A DNA stretch of 64,000 nucleotides, taken from Sphingomonas kaistensis (GTDB lineage: Bacteria; Pseudomonadota; Alphaproteobacteria; Sphingomonadales; Sphingomonadaceae). Below are positions 1 to 8,573 of this stretch, in pieces. The position numbers and the translations under genes were made by a program. Position 1 is the first letter of the stretch. Each line of letters begins with the position of its first letter. The notes beneath the pieces were generated by a model that did no database searches, had not been told where the DNA came from, and worked only from the letters and a program-made list of their open reading frames with translations. The DNA lies in contig NZ_CP145607.1 of the NCBI RefSeq assembly GCF_036884275.1, forward strand, positions 2,725,998 through 2,789,997, in the 5' to 3' direction.

Positions 1-809
1 AATTGCTCGACGAAAGTGGCTACACCGCCGCGCTCCAAAACGAGCGCACCGCCGAAGCCACCGGCCGGCTCGAAAATCTCGCCGAACTGACCCGCGCGAT
101 GGAGGAGTATGAGAATCTTCCCTCCTTCCTCGAGCATGTCAGCCTGGTCATGGACAATGACGCCGACAAGACCGGCGAGAAGGTCACCATCATGACCATC
201 CACGCCGCCAAGGGGCTCGAATTCCCGATCGTCTATCTCGCCGGGTGGGAAGAAGGTGTGTTCCCTTCGCAGCGCGCGCTCGACGAAGGCGGCACCGCCA
301 GCCTCGAGGAAGAACGCCGGCTCGCCTATGTCGCGATTACCCGGGCGCGGGAAAAGGCGACCATCTTCCACGCCGCCAACCGCCGCATCTATGGCCAGTG
401 GACAAGCTCGATACCGAGCCGCTTCGTCGGCGAACTGCCCAAGGAGCATATCGAGGAAGAGACCACCATGACCGGCGGCGAATCGCTGTGGCGCGCGCAG
501 TGGAGCGAGCATGGCGATCCCTTCGCCCATGTCGCCGCCCAGCGCCCTGACCGCCTGTCGACCCGCGGCCCCGGCTTCGGCCGCGCGGCGCAGACCTTCA
601 CCCCCGTTCCCCAGCGCATCGTCGAAGCACGCGCCTCGGCGGTCAGCCTCGGCAACAAGGGCCGCGACGATCTCAGCGTCGGGCAGCGCGTGTTCCACGG
701 CAAGTTCGGCTACGGCGCCATCGCCGCGATCGAGGGCAACAAGCTCGAGATCGATTTCGAGCATGCCGGTCGCAAGCGCGTGCTCGACAGCTTTGTCAGC
801 CTCGGTTGA
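1..809 (+). CDS. uvrD: ATP-dependent DNA helicase UvrD/PcrA, C-terminal part
   Basis: This is the last ~268 residues of a superfamily 1 3'-5' DNA helicase used in excision and mismatch repair; the gene enters from the left edge, so the ATP-binding half is missing from the window. Visible are helicase motif V (TIHAAKGLEFPIVYLAG), motif VI (EERRLAYVAITRAREK) and, at the very end, the Tudor-like tail typical of PcrA/UvrD (VFHGKFGYGAIAAIEG to DFEHAGRKRVL) that contacts RNA polymerase in characterised members. The next gene starts 37 bases downstream on the same strand. Assignment to UvrD rather than Rep follows from the Tudor-like tail. Confidence 0.93.
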   Translation, partial: LLDESGYTAALQNERTAEATGRLENLAELTRAMEEYENLPSFLEHVSLVMDNDADKTGEKVTIMTIHAAKGLEFPIVYLAGWEEGVFPSQRALDEGGTASLEEERRLAYVAITRAREKATIFHAANRRIYGQWTSSIPSRFVGELPKEHIEEETTMTGGESLWRAQWSEHGDPFAHVAAQRPDRLSTRGPGFGRAAQTFTPVPQRIVEARASAVSLGNKGRDDLSVGQRVFHGKFGYGAIAAIEGNKLEIDFEHAGRKRVLDSFVSLG

Positions 810-846
810 ACGGAACCGCCGCCGCCATCCGCCGGTTTTTCTCGGC

Positions 847-1341
847 ATGTCCGAGACCGCCGAAAAGACCGACCCTGCCCTTTGGGAAAAGATCAAGAAG
901 CGGGTCACCGCCGGTGATAAAGGCGGCGACAAGGGCGAATGGTCGGCCCGCAAGGCGCAGCTCGCGGTCGCCGAATATAAGAAAGCCGGCGGCGGCCATC
1001 GCGGCAAGAAGAGCGCCGACAACCACCTCGCCGAATGGACCCGCGAGGAATGGGGCACCAAGTCCGGCAAGGAAAGCGGCGAGACCGGCGAACGCTATCT
1101 GCCGAAGAAGGCGCGCGAGGCGCTGAGCGACTCCGAATACAAGCGCACCACCGCCAAAAAGCGCGCCGACACCCGCAAGGGCAAACAATTCTCCGCCCAG
1201 CCAAAGGACGTCGCGCGCAAGACCTCAGCCGCGCGCCACGGCGAGCCGACCAAGGCCGATCTCATGGCCGAGGCGCGCAAGCAGGACATCAAGGGCCGCT
1301 CGACCATGACTAAGGCCGAGCTCCAGAAAGCCCTCGCTTAA
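847..1341 (+). CDS. DUF5872-type basic protein with Rho-N-like C-terminus
   Basis: A 164-residue, very Lys/Arg/Glu-rich protein. The start is the ATG at 847 (MSETAEKTD); the frame is open further upstream but lies inside uvrD. The central block (EWTREEWGTKSGKESGETG, then RYLPKKAREALSDSEYKRT) matches my memory of the DUF5872 family. The last ~35 residues (KADLMAEARKQDIKGRSTM then TKAELQKAL) resemble a SAP/Rho-N nucleic-acid-binding helix-extended-helix. Function is unknown; a DNA- or RNA-associated role is inferred from the tail and charge. Its stop overlaps the stop of the convergent helicase by four bases. Confidence 0.75.
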   Translation: MSETAEKTDPALWEKIKKRVTAGDKGGDKGEWSARKAQLAVAEYKKAGGGHRGKKSADNHLAEWTREEWGTKSGKESGETGERYLPKKAREALSDSEYKRTTAKKRADTRKGKQFSAQPKDVARKTSAARHGEPTKADLMAEARKQDIKGRSTMTKAELQKALA

Positions 1342-3002
1342 CGCCGCTGCGGACGTGGCCCGCGCGGGCCCTGCCGCGGCTTCGGCGGACCGCCGCCGGC
1401 GGCATGATGCTCGTCCGGACTGGTGCTGGCTTCGACCAGGATGCCGTCCTCGGCCATCGCGGCCGAGTTCTTGCGCAGCGCTTTCACAAAGGTCTGCAAT
1501 GCGCGCGGGCTGACTTCGAAGAAGCTTTCGGTTGCCGCAACCTTGATCGCGCCGATCTCGGTCCGCGGCACGTGGCCGATGCGGCAGATCAGCGGCAACA
1601 GCCATTTGGGATCGCCGCCCTGCCGCCGCCCGGCATTGATCTTGAACCAGCCCGCGCCTTCGAACCCGCCATGACGCGGTCCGTCGTCGCCCGGCCCTTC
1701 GAGCAGATCTTCGGGAGCGGGCAGATCGGCATGAAGCCGCGCAACCAGCGCCTGCGCCACGCCCTGCGGCCCAAGCCGGTCGAGCAAAGCGGCGGCCAGG
1801 TTGGCGTCGCCCTCGTCCTGCGGCTGCGGCTCGTCGAACTGCGCCAGCAGGCGCGCCCGATCCTGATCGCGGATCGCCTCGGCGCTGGGCACCTCGGTCC
1901 ATTCGACCGGGATGCGGGCCAGGCGAAGCATGCCCTCGACCCGCCGGCGGCGCATGTTGGGAACGATCAGCACCGCCGTGCCCTTGCGTCCGGCACGGCC
2001 GGTGCGGCCTGAGCGGTGCTGCAAGGCTTCCGCATCGCGCGGCAATTCGACGTGGATCACGAGGCTGACGGAAGGAAGATCGATGCCCCGCGCCGCGACG
2101 TCGGTCGCGACCAGCACCCGCGCCCGCTTATCGCGCAGCGCCTGGAGCGCACGGTTGCGGTCGGCCTGGCTATGCTCGCCCGACAAGGCGACGGCGGTGA
2201 AGCCGCGCTCCGAGAGGCTGCCGTGCAGCCGCCGAACCGCTTCGCGCGTCGCGCAGAACAGGATCGCCGTTTCCGCCTCGTGGAAGCGAAGCAGGTTGAC
2301 CACCGCGTGCTCTACGTCGGTCGGGCGGACGGTCACCGCCTGATAGGCAATGTCGCCATGCCCGGCGCTGGTCTCGACCGTGCTGATCCGCAACGCGTCG
2401 CGCTGGTAACGCCGGGCAAGCGCGACGATCGGTTTGGGCAGGGTGGCGGAAAACAACAAAGTCCGGCGTTCGGCCGGAGCGCCATCGAGGATTTCCTCCA
2501 GCTCCTCGCGGAAGCCCATGTCGAGCATCTCGTCGGCTTCGTCGAGCACCACGACCTTGAGGCTCGACAGGTCGAGCGCCCCGCGTTCAAGGTGGTCGCG
2601 CAGGCGGCCCGGCGTGCCGACCACGATGTGCGTGCCATTTTCGAGCGCACGGCGCTCGCGCACCGGGTCCATGCCGCCGACGCAGGTCAGCACGCGTCCG
2701 CCTGCGGGCTCGTACAGCCACTGCAATTCGGTCGACACCTGCAACGCAAGCTCGCGGGTCGGGGCGATCACCAGCGCCAGCGGCTTTAGCGCAAAGGGCA
2801 GCCGCTCGGCCTCGCCCAGCAGGTCGCCGGCCATCGCAAGGCCGAAGGCGACGGTCTTGCCCGACCCGGTGCGGGCGGACACGAGGAGATCGCGGCCCGC
2901 CGCTTCGGGCGTGGACACCGCGTCCTGGACTTCGGTCAGCGTTTCATAGCCGCGCGTTTCGAGCGCCCGGGCGAGCGCCGAAGGGAGATGTTCATGAAGC
3001 AT
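1338..3002 (-). CDS. DEAD-box RNA helicase, DbpA/CsdA-like
   Basis: A 554-residue ATP-dependent RNA helicase. The motifs appear in order: SARTGSGKT (Walker A), PTRELA, GTPGRL, VLDEADEM (DEAD), FSAT, ARGIDLP and HRSGRTGRAGRKG. The C-terminal third carries a DbpA-type RNA-binding domain (WFKINAGRRQGGDPKWLLP, then IGAIKVAATESFFEV), placing it with DeaD/CsdA/DbpA proteins that act on ribosome assembly or cold-stalled mRNA. The chosen start is ATG 3002 (MLHEHLPSALARAL); an ATG at 3014 (MGGAM) is equally possible. Which rRNA or mRNA it serves cannot be read from sequence. Confidence 0.92.
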   Translation of the reverse strand: MLHEHLPSALARALETRGYETLTEVQDAVSTPEAAGRDLLVSARTGSGKTVAFGLAMAGDLLGEAERLPFALKPLALVIAPTRELALQVSTELQWLYEPAGGRVLTCVGGMDPVRERRALENGTHIVVGTPGRLRDHLERGALDLSSLKVVVLDEADEMLDMGFREELEEILDGAPAERRTLLFSATLPKPIVALARRYQRDALRISTVETSAGHGDIAYQAVTVRPTDVEHAVVNLLRFHEAETAILFCATREAVRRLHGSLSERGFTAVALSGEHSQADRNRALQALRDKRARVLVATDVAARGIDLPSVSLVIHVELPRDAEALQHRSGRTGRAGRKGTAVLIVPNMRRRRVEGMLRLARIPVEWTEVPSAEAIRDQDRARLLAQFDEPQPQDEGDANLAAALLDRLGPQGVAQALVARLHADLPAPEDLLEGPGDDGPRHGGFEGAGWFKINAGRRQGGDPKWLLPLICRIGHVPRTEIGAIKVAATESFFEVSPRALQTFVKALRKNSAAMAEDGILVEASTSPDEHHAAGGGPPKPRQGPRGPRPQRR

Positions 3003-3100
3003 GGCGCCGCCCATAGGCCGAAACGTTGCGAAAGACCACCGGCGCGGAACCGGGGGCGACTTCCGGGCGCTTCGATGCTCTTTCAAGGAGAGTCATTCCC

Positions 3101-3343
3101 ATGCCCAAAGCCCAGATCACCCGCATGGTCCTTCCCGACCATGAATGCCCATTCGGCCGCCGTGCGCTCGAATTGCTGAACGACAACGGCTTCGAGGTCG
3201 AAGAGCATCAGCTCACGACCCGCGAAGAAACCGATGCCTTCAAGGCCGAGCACGGCCTGTCGACCACGCCGCTGATCGTCATCGACGGCGAAACCATCGG
3301 CGGGTGCAGCGATCTCGAGAAATTCCTGAGCGCGCACGCCTGA
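3101..3343 (+). CDS. Glutaredoxin-family protein
   Basis: An 80-residue thioredoxin-fold protein. The active site is CPFG (DHECPFGRRALELLND), a single-cysteine motif, so monothiol chemistry or Fe-S/glutathione binding is more likely than dithiol disulfide reduction. The cis-Pro region (STTPLIVIDGETIGGCSDLEKFL) has the TxPxxxIdg-x-x-iGG pattern of glutaredoxins. Start is ATG 3101, preceded by an AAGGAGAG ribosome-binding site. It ends just before a strong bidirectional hairpin. Confidence 0.88.
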   Translation: MPKAQITRMVLPDHECPFGRRALELLNDNGFEVEEHQLTTREETDAFKAEHGLSTTPLIVIDGETIGGCSDLEKFLSAHA

Positions 3344-3344
3344 T

Positions 3345-3386
3345 GCAAAAACGTCGTCCCGGCTGAAACCGGGATGACGTTTCCCC
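3345..3386. terminator. Bidirectional Rho-independent terminator
   Basis: A 14-bp stem with one mismatch: left arm 3349-3362 (AAACGTCGTCCCGG) and right arm 3369-3382 (CCGGGATGACGTTT) around a CTGAAA loop. The A-run before and T-run after allow it to end both the glutaredoxin transcript and the convergent hemerythrin transcript. Confidence 0.85.
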
Positions 3387-3902
3387 TCAAGCCGTCGCCA
3401 GCTTGGTTTTCTTCAACGCGTCGAGATGCGCCTGCGGGCCGTCCTTGGCGATTTCGGCTTCATAGCGCGTCTTGGCCTCGGCCAGTTCGACGCCCAGCGC
3501 GTCCATGTCGACGCCATGCCGCTTGGCCTGGCTGAAGATGCCGGTCAGCCAGCGCTCTTCCTCGCCGACATGATGCTCGATCTCTTCGCTCAGCACCTTG
3601 ACCTTGGCTTCGGCATATTCGTCGCCCTTGTCGCTCGCCAGGATCTCGGCGATCAGAACGGTCGCCGCATCATGCTCGACATAGGCTTCCTTGAGCTTGG
3701 CTTCGTCGACATGGCCTTCGCACGCCGGATAGAAATGATCGTTCTCGATCTTGGTGTGGACGATCAGCGCGCTAGCGATCTCGGTCGCGATCTTGCGCTT
3801 GGCGGCGGCGCTTTCTTCCTTTTCGTATTTCTTGAACAGGTCCTCCACCTCACGGTGGTCGTTCTTGAGCAAGGTGATCGCGTCGGGGGCTTTGTCGGCC
3901 AT
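3387..3902 (-). CDS. Hemerythrin HHE-domain protein
   Basis: A 171-residue soluble alpha-helical protein of the bacterial hemerythrin-like family, which binds a di-iron centre with His and carboxylate ligands and is linked to O2, NO or iron stress. Candidate ligands are visible in LLKNDHREVEDLF (~15), IVHTKIENDHFYPA (~50), YVEHDAATV (~75) and EEIEHHVGEEERWL (~108). The ribosome-binding site GGAGAGAACTC precedes ATG 3902. It stands as a single gene bounded by a terminator. Reaction and partner are not determinable. Confidence 0.9.
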   Translation of the reverse strand: MADKAPDAITLLKNDHREVEDLFKKYEKEESAAAKRKIATEIASALIVHTKIENDHFYPACEGHVDEAKLKEAYVEHDAATVLIAEILASDKGDEYAEAKVKVLSEEIEHHVGEEERWLTGIFSQAKRHGVDMDALGVELAEAKTRYEAEIAKDGPQAHLDALKKTKLATA

Positions 3903-3965
3903 GAGTTCTCTCCGGAATAGATTCAGAAGAGCAAACAGGACGGGCGAGGCGATGGTTCCGGCGCT

Positions 3966-5327
3966 CTAGCGCCGGTCGCCGTTCCCCACGCTGGCAGTGT
4001 CCTCGCTCGCCGGTTCGGGCACCGGGCCGCCTGCCTTGTCGATCTCCATCCAGTCGCGGAACGGCAGGCCGTGGAGCATGTCCATCACCTCGAATTCGAG
4101 CCCGCCCGGCTGGCTGGTATTGCTGTTCCACAGCGCCACCACACCACTCTTCATCGCGGGATCGAACAGGATCAGCGAACGATAACCGTTGACCCCGCCG
4201 CGATGGCCGACGATCCGCCGCCCGGCATAATCATAGGAGCGCCAGCCGAGGCCATATTGCGCTTCGCCGATCCGCTCGAGGAACTTGCGCAACCGCTGCC
4301 GTTCGCCCGGCGTCTTCACCAGCGGCGCGTGAATGGTGTCGAGCAATTTCTGGTCGAGCACCGCGGGCATGCCGCCCATCTGCGCGATCATCCACAAGGA
4401 CATGTCCTTGATATTGCTGTTGACCCCGCCCGCCGCCGGCACCCGGTAATAAGGCTCCAGTACCTCCAGCGGTCGGCGCCCGACCGTGTGCGGCCGCGCC
4501 CAGCTCCTGGCGCTGACCAGCCCCTCGCGGGTCAAGCTCGCGCTGGTCATGCCCAGCGGCCCGAACAACTGCTGCCGCACCGCTTCCTGATACGGGATGC
4601 CCGTCGCCCGCGCGACCATGTCGCTCGCCGCGTCGAAGGCGATATTCTGATAGGACCAGCAGGTATCGGGCGGGCAAATGGCGTTGAGGCTGGCAAGCTG
4701 TGCCCGCAGGATTTGCGGCGACTGCCCTTCCTCCAGCTTGTTGTCGAGCGCGTTGCGATACAGGCCCAGCCGGTGGCTCAGCACGTCGGTTACGCTGGCA
4801 CGATACTCGTTGCCGCCCGGAAGCTTCAGCCCCGGCGCATAATTCACCACCGGCGCGTCGAGCCTGATCTTGCCCTGCTCGGCCAGCTTGGCGACCATCG
4901 TTCCCGCGACGCCCTTGCTGACCGAAGCCCAGCGGAACACCGTGTCTGGGGTCACCTTCTCGCCCGACCCTTCCAGGGTCTCGCCATAGCCCGACAGAAA
5001 GGTGATCCGGCCGTTCTCGACCACGCCGACCGCCAGACCCACCACCGTCGGCTTCTCGGCCAGCCGCTTCAGCCGCGCATCGAGACGCGCATAATCGACC
5101 CGCTGGCGCGCGGCCGGCTGGACCTTGGCGAGCTGCAGGCTCGCGGCGCGCACTTGCGCCGCCTTGCTTTCTGCGGTGCCGACGGGCTCGACGACCCGGA
5201 TGCTGGCAATGGCGGCGCCCATCAACAAGACGGCGCCCGCGCCAGCGATGACGCGCTTCTTCAGTGACCTGTCCTCCCCGCGTCGCGGCTTGGAGCCAAG
5301 GGGCGCGGCGCTCAACTGTCCGGTCAT
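3966..5327 (-). CDS. Serine hydrolase, beta-lactamase/class C (S12) fold
   Basis: About 453 residues with a signal-anchor segment (KKRVIAGAGAVLLMGAAIA) and a periplasmic S12-type domain. The nucleophile motif SxxK is SVSK (FRWASVSKGVAGT), the Tyr motif is YQN (CWSYQNIAFDA), and the third-strand motif is GHRGG (RRIVGHRGGVNGYRS). It is probably a peptidase or esterase acting on wall or small substrates; true beta-lactamase activity cannot be inferred. The start is ambiguous: ATG 5327 is given, but a GGGGAGGA site lies seven bases before a CTG at 5264, exactly where the signal peptide begins. The gene is divergent from lapA. Confidence 0.88.
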   Translation of the reverse strand: MTGQLSAAPLGSKPRRGEDRSLKKRVIAGAGAVLLMGAAIASIRVVEPVGTAESKAAQVRAASLQLAKVQPAARQRVDYARLDARLKRLAEKPTVVGLAVGVVENGRITFLSGYGETLEGSGEKVTPDTVFRWASVSKGVAGTMVAKLAEQGKIRLDAPVVNYAPGLKLPGGNEYRASVTDVLSHRLGLYRNALDNKLEEGQSPQILRAQLASLNAICPPDTCWSYQNIAFDAASDMVARATGIPYQEAVRQQLFGPLGMTSASLTREGLVSARSWARPHTVGRRPLEVLEPYYRVPAAGGVNSNIKDMSLWMIAQMGGMPAVLDQKLLDTIHAPLVKTPGERQRLRKFLERIGEAQYGLGWRSYDYAGRRIVGHRGGVNGYRSLILFDPAMKSGVVALWNSNTSQPGGLEFEVMDMLHGLPFRDWMEIDKAGGPVPEPASEDTASVGNGDRR

Positions 5328-5412
5328 GCCAGCTGCGGCGAAGCGAAGCCTGTCAGCGACGAAGCGGCGCAACTCTGGTCAAGAAGAGCCATCGCCATTA
5401 AGTCGCAACGTC

Positions 5413-5697
5413 ATGCAGTTCCTGCGAACGCTCTTCTGGGTCGTGCTGGCCGTGTTTCTGGCGATCATCGCCCGCAACAACTGGTTCGACGTGACGATCA
5501 ACCTGTGGGGCTCACTGCAAGCGGACGTGAAGCTGCCGCTGCTGGTCCTGATCGCGCTTTTGCTCGGCTTCCTGCCGACATTTCTCGTGATGCGCGCGCG
5601 GCAATGGCGGCTCGAACGGCGGCTGTCGGTCGCCAATCCCCCGGCCCCGCAGATCGCGCCCACCGTGGCCGCCGCCGACAGGGACTTCGCGCTGTGA
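5413..5697 (+). CDS. lapA: LapA-domain (DUF1049) small membrane protein
   Basis: A 94-residue inner-membrane protein with two hydrophobic helices (LRTLFWVVLAVFLAIIA and LPLLVLIALLLGFLPTFLV) joined by a short loop, followed by a basic cytoplasmic tail (RARQWRLERRL), as in LapA/YciS proteins. In E. coli LapA works with LapB in control of LPS synthesis; the same role here is inference. Its stop overlaps the GTG start of pyrF by four bases, indicating translational coupling. Confidence 0.85.
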   Translation: MQFLRTLFWVVLAVFLAIIARNNWFDVTINLWGSLQADVKLPLLVLIALLLGFLPTFLVMRARQWRLERRLSVANPPAPQIAPTVAAADRDFAL

Positions 5698-6398
5698 GCA
5701 ATTCGGTCTTCGTCGCCATCGACACGCCCGACCTCGCCGCCGCGCAAGCGCTGGCAAAGGCGGTTGCGCCGCACGTCGGCGGGCTGAAACTCGGCCTTGA
5801 ATTCTTCGCCGCCAATGGCCCGTCCGGGGTCCGCGCGCTCGGTGAGACCGGGCTTCCGATTTTTCTCGACCTCAAGCTCCACGATATTCCCAACACCGTC
5901 GGCAAGGCCGTCGCCGCCCTCGCCCCGCTTTCGCCTGCCGTGCTGACCGTTCACGCCGCCGGTGGCCGCGCCATGCTGGAAGCCGCCAAGGCCGCCGCGC
6001 CCGCAGGCTGCAAGGTCGTCGCGGTGACCGTGCTGACCAGCCTCGATTCGGCCGACCTCGCCGACATCGGCGTAACCTCTTCCCCCGCCGAGCAGGTCGA
6101 GCGTCTCGCCGACCTCACCCGCCACGCGGGCTGCGACGGGATCGTCTGCTCGGGCGAAGAAGTCGCGGGTGCCGCCGTCCGCTGGCCCGGCGGCACCTTC
6201 GTCGTCCCCGGCCTCCGCCCCGCCGGAAGCGACCTCGGCGACCAGAAGCGCGTTCTGACCCCGGCCGACGCCCTCGGCCGAGGCGCCTCCATTCTCGTCA
6301 TCGGCCGTCCGATCACCGCCGCCGCGGACCCGGCCGAGGCCGCGCGATCCGTCGCGGCTTCCCTCCTCTCACGCCCCGCGCTAACCGCCGGCGCCTGA
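5694..6398 (+). CDS. pyrF: Orotidine 5'-phosphate decarboxylase
   Basis: A 234-residue enzyme converting OMP to UMP, the last step of de novo pyrimidine synthesis. The catalytic Asp-Lys-Asp array is clear in [16 protein letters not shown], and the phosphate-binding end is [16 protein letters not shown]. The start is the GTG at 5694, which overlaps the lapA stop by four bases (GTGA); no ATG fits the N-terminal strand [12 protein letters not shown]. It is followed after 22 bases by accD. Confidence 0.96.
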   Translation: MSNSVFVAIDTPDLAAAQALAKAVAPHVGGLKLGLEFFAANGPSGVRALGETGLPIFLDLKLHDIPNTVGKAVAALAPLSPAVLTVHAAGGRAMLEAAKAAAPAGCKVVAVTVLTSLDSADLADIGVTSSPAEQVERLADLTRHAGCDGIVCSGEEVAGAAVRWPGGTFVVPGLRPAGSDLGDQKRVLTPADALGRGASILVIGRPITAAADPAEAARSVAASLLSRPALTAGA

Positions 6399-6420
6399 CG
6401 TTCTTCCCAAGGACAAACCT

Positions 6421-7278
6421 ATGAGCTGGCTCACCCGGGTCCGTAATTCCATTTCCTTCCTGCCCAAGCGCCAGACTACCGACACGCTCTGGCACAAGTG
6501 CAAGAAGTGCGACGCGATGGTCTTCACCAAGGAATGGGAAGACAATCTGCAGGTCTGCCCGCGCTGCGACCATCACGACCGCATCCGCGCCCGCACCCGT
6601 TTCGCGCAGCTGTTCGACGAGGGCGAATACACGCTCCTCGCCAGCCCCGACGTGCGCGAGGATCCGCTCAAGTTCCGCGACACCAAGAAATACACCGACC
6701 GGATCAAGGCCGCCCGCACCGCGACCGAGGAGAAGGACGCCTTTCTCAACGCCCGCGGCAAGATCGAAGGGCGTGAGGCGATCGTCGGGGTGCAGGACTT
6801 CGCCTTCATGGGCGGATCGATGGGCGTGGCGGTCGGATCGGCCCTTGTTGCCGGGATCAAGGCTGCGATCGCCGCCAAGCTGCCTTACATCATCTTCACC
6901 GCCGCCGGCGGCGCGCGCATGCAGGAAGGCATTCTGAGCCTGATGCAGATGCCCCGCGCCACCGTCGCGATTGAGATGCTGCGCGATGCGGGCCTCCCCT
7001 ATATCGTGGTGCTGACCGACCCGACCACCGGCGGCGTCACCGCCAGCTACGCGATGCTCGGCGATGTGCAGCTGGCAGAGCCCGGCGCCCTGATCGGCTT
7101 CGCCGGCCAACGCGTCATCGAGCAGACCATCCGCGAAAAGCTGCCCGACGGCTTCCAGCGCGCCGAATATCTGCTCGAGCATGGGATGATCGACATGGTC
7201 ACCCATCGCCGCGAGTTGCGCGCCACGCTTGGCAGCCTGATCGACTATCTCGCGCCGGCGAGCCAAGCGGCCGCCTGA
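6421..7278 (+). CDS. accD: Acetyl-CoA carboxylase carboxyltransferase subunit beta
   Basis: A 285-residue subunit that, with AccA, transfers carboxyl from biotin to acetyl-CoA to make malonyl-CoA. The N-terminal four-Cys zinc ribbon is visible (CKKCDAMVF, then CPRCDHHDR), followed by the crotonase-type core with the oxyanion-hole region ([15 protein letters not shown]) and a second glycine-rich stretch ([16 protein letters not shown]). The length is normal for the family. Its stop and the folC start overlap as TGATG, so accD and folC are one transcription unit. Confidence 0.97.
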   Translation: MSWLTRVRNSISFLPKRQTTDTLWHKCKKCDAMVFTKEWEDNLQVCPRCDHHDRIRARTRFAQLFDEGEYTLLASPDVREDPLKFRDTKKYTDRIKAARTATEEKDAFLNARGKIEGREAIVGVQDFAFMGGSMGVAVGSALVAGIKAAIAAKLPYIIFTAAGGARMQEGILSLMQMPRATVAIEMLRDAGLPYIVVLTDPTTGGVTASYAMLGDVQLAEPGALIGFAGQRVIEQTIREKLPDGFQRAEYLLEHGMIDMVTHRRELRATLGSLIDYLAPASQAAA

Positions 7279-8573
7279 TGGCCGACGGGGCCCGCTCGGA
7301 CCATCCGGGCGTGCAGGCCGAGCTCGACCGGCTGACGCAGCTTAGCCCGGGCGGCGATCGCCTCGGGCTCGAGCGGATCACCGAGCTGCTGGACCGCCTC
7401 GGCAATCCGCAAGCGGCGTTGCCGCCGGTGTTTCATGTCGCCGGGACCAACGGCAAAGGCTCGACCTGCGCGTTCCTGCGCGCCGCGCTCGAAGCCGCGG
7501 GCGCGCGCGTCCATGTCTTCACCTCGCCCCACCTCGTCCGCTTCAACGAACGCATCCGCCTCGCCGGCCACCTGATCGACGACGAGGCGCTCGCCGCGCT
7601 GCTTGGCGAAGTGCTCGACGCGGGCAGCGACATCGCCCCCAGCTTCTTTGAGGCCACCGCTGCCGCCGCCTTGCTCGCCTTCGCCCGCACCCCCGCCGAC
7701 GCCCTGGTGCTGGAAGTCGGCATGGGCGGCCGCCTCGACGCGACCAACGTGGTCGAGCGCCCCGCCGTCACCGGAATCGCCGCGCTCGGCCTCGATCACC
7801 AGCAATGGCTGGGCGAAAGCTTGGCGGACATCGCGGCCGAGAAAGCCGGCATCGCCAAGGCAGGCGTTCCACTTGTCACGCTCTCGTCTCCGCCCGAAGC
7901 CGCCGCTCGAGTCCGCGCTGTCGCACAATCACGCAGCGCGCCATTGTTCGTGCAAGGCGAACACTGGCTTAGCCGCGTCGCCGACGACCGCCTCCATTAT
8001 CGCGACGCGCAGGGCAGCCTCGACCTCCCCCTCCCCGCGCTCCCAGGCGCGCATCAGGCCGACAACGCCGCGCTGGCCATCGCCATGTTGCGCCATCAGT
8101 CGGCACTGGCCATGCCCGACGCCGCCCTCGCCCGCGCCATGCCCGATGTCCGCTGGCCTGCTCGCCTCCAGAAGCTCCGTCCCGGTCCGCTGATCGGCAT
8201 CCGCGACGTCTGGCTCGACGGCGGCCACAATGCGCAAGCCGCGGCGGTCCTCGCCGCCAGCATCGCCGAGCTTACCGCCGGCCGCCCGCTCCACCTCATC
8301 GTCGGTGCGCTCACCACTAAGGATGCTGCCGGCCTCCTCGCCCCCTTCCGGGGCTTGGTGAGCCAAGTCCTCGCCATCGGCTTCGACCACCCGCTGGCGA
8401 TGACCGCCGACGCCCTCGCCGTCACCGCCACCGCGCAAGGTCTTCCCGCGCACGCCCACGCCGACTTCCGATCCGCTCTGGCCAGCGTGCCGCCCGGTGC
8501 CGCGATCCTGATCGCCGGCTCGCTCTACCTCGCCGGCGAGGTCCTCGCCCTCAACGACGAAGCCCCGGACTAG
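7278..8573 (+). CDS. folC: Bifunctional folylpolyglutamate/dihydrofolate synthase
   Basis: A 431-residue Mur-ligase-fold enzyme adding glutamate to dihydropteroate or folates. The P-loop is FHVAGTNGKGSTCAFL (~55), the second nucleotide motif is VLEVGMGGRLDATNVV (~143), followed by LGLDHQQWLGESLADIA and a typical C-terminal Rossmann-like domain (IVGALTTKDAAGLL). ATG 7278 overlaps the accD stop. Its stop overlaps by four bases the stop of the convergent MFS transporter. Confidence 0.95.
   Translation: MADGARSDHPGVQAELDRLTQLSPGGDRLGLERITELLDRLGNPQAALPPVFHVAGTNGKGSTCAFLRAALEAAGARVHVFTSPHLVRFNERIRLAGHLIDDEALAALLGEVLDAGSDIAPSFFEATAAAALLAFARTPADALVLEVGMGGRLDATNVVERPAVTGIAALGLDHQQWLGESLADIAAEKAGIAKAGVPLVTLSSPPEAAARVRAVAQSRSAPLFVQGEHWLSRVADDRLHYRDAQGSLDLPLPALPGAHQADNAALAIAMLRHQSALAMPDAALARAMPDVRWPARLQKLRPGPLIGIRDVWLDGGHNAQAAAVLAASIAELTAGRPLHLIVGALTTKDAAGLLAPFRGLVSQVLAIGFDHPLAMTADALAVTATAQGLPAHAHADFRSALASVPPGAAILIAGSLYLAGEVLALNDEAPD

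Noticed and set aside
4071..5267. Long plus-strand frame opposite the serine hydrolase
   Set aside because: Composition typical of antisense shadow frames; the minus strand has catalytic motifs.
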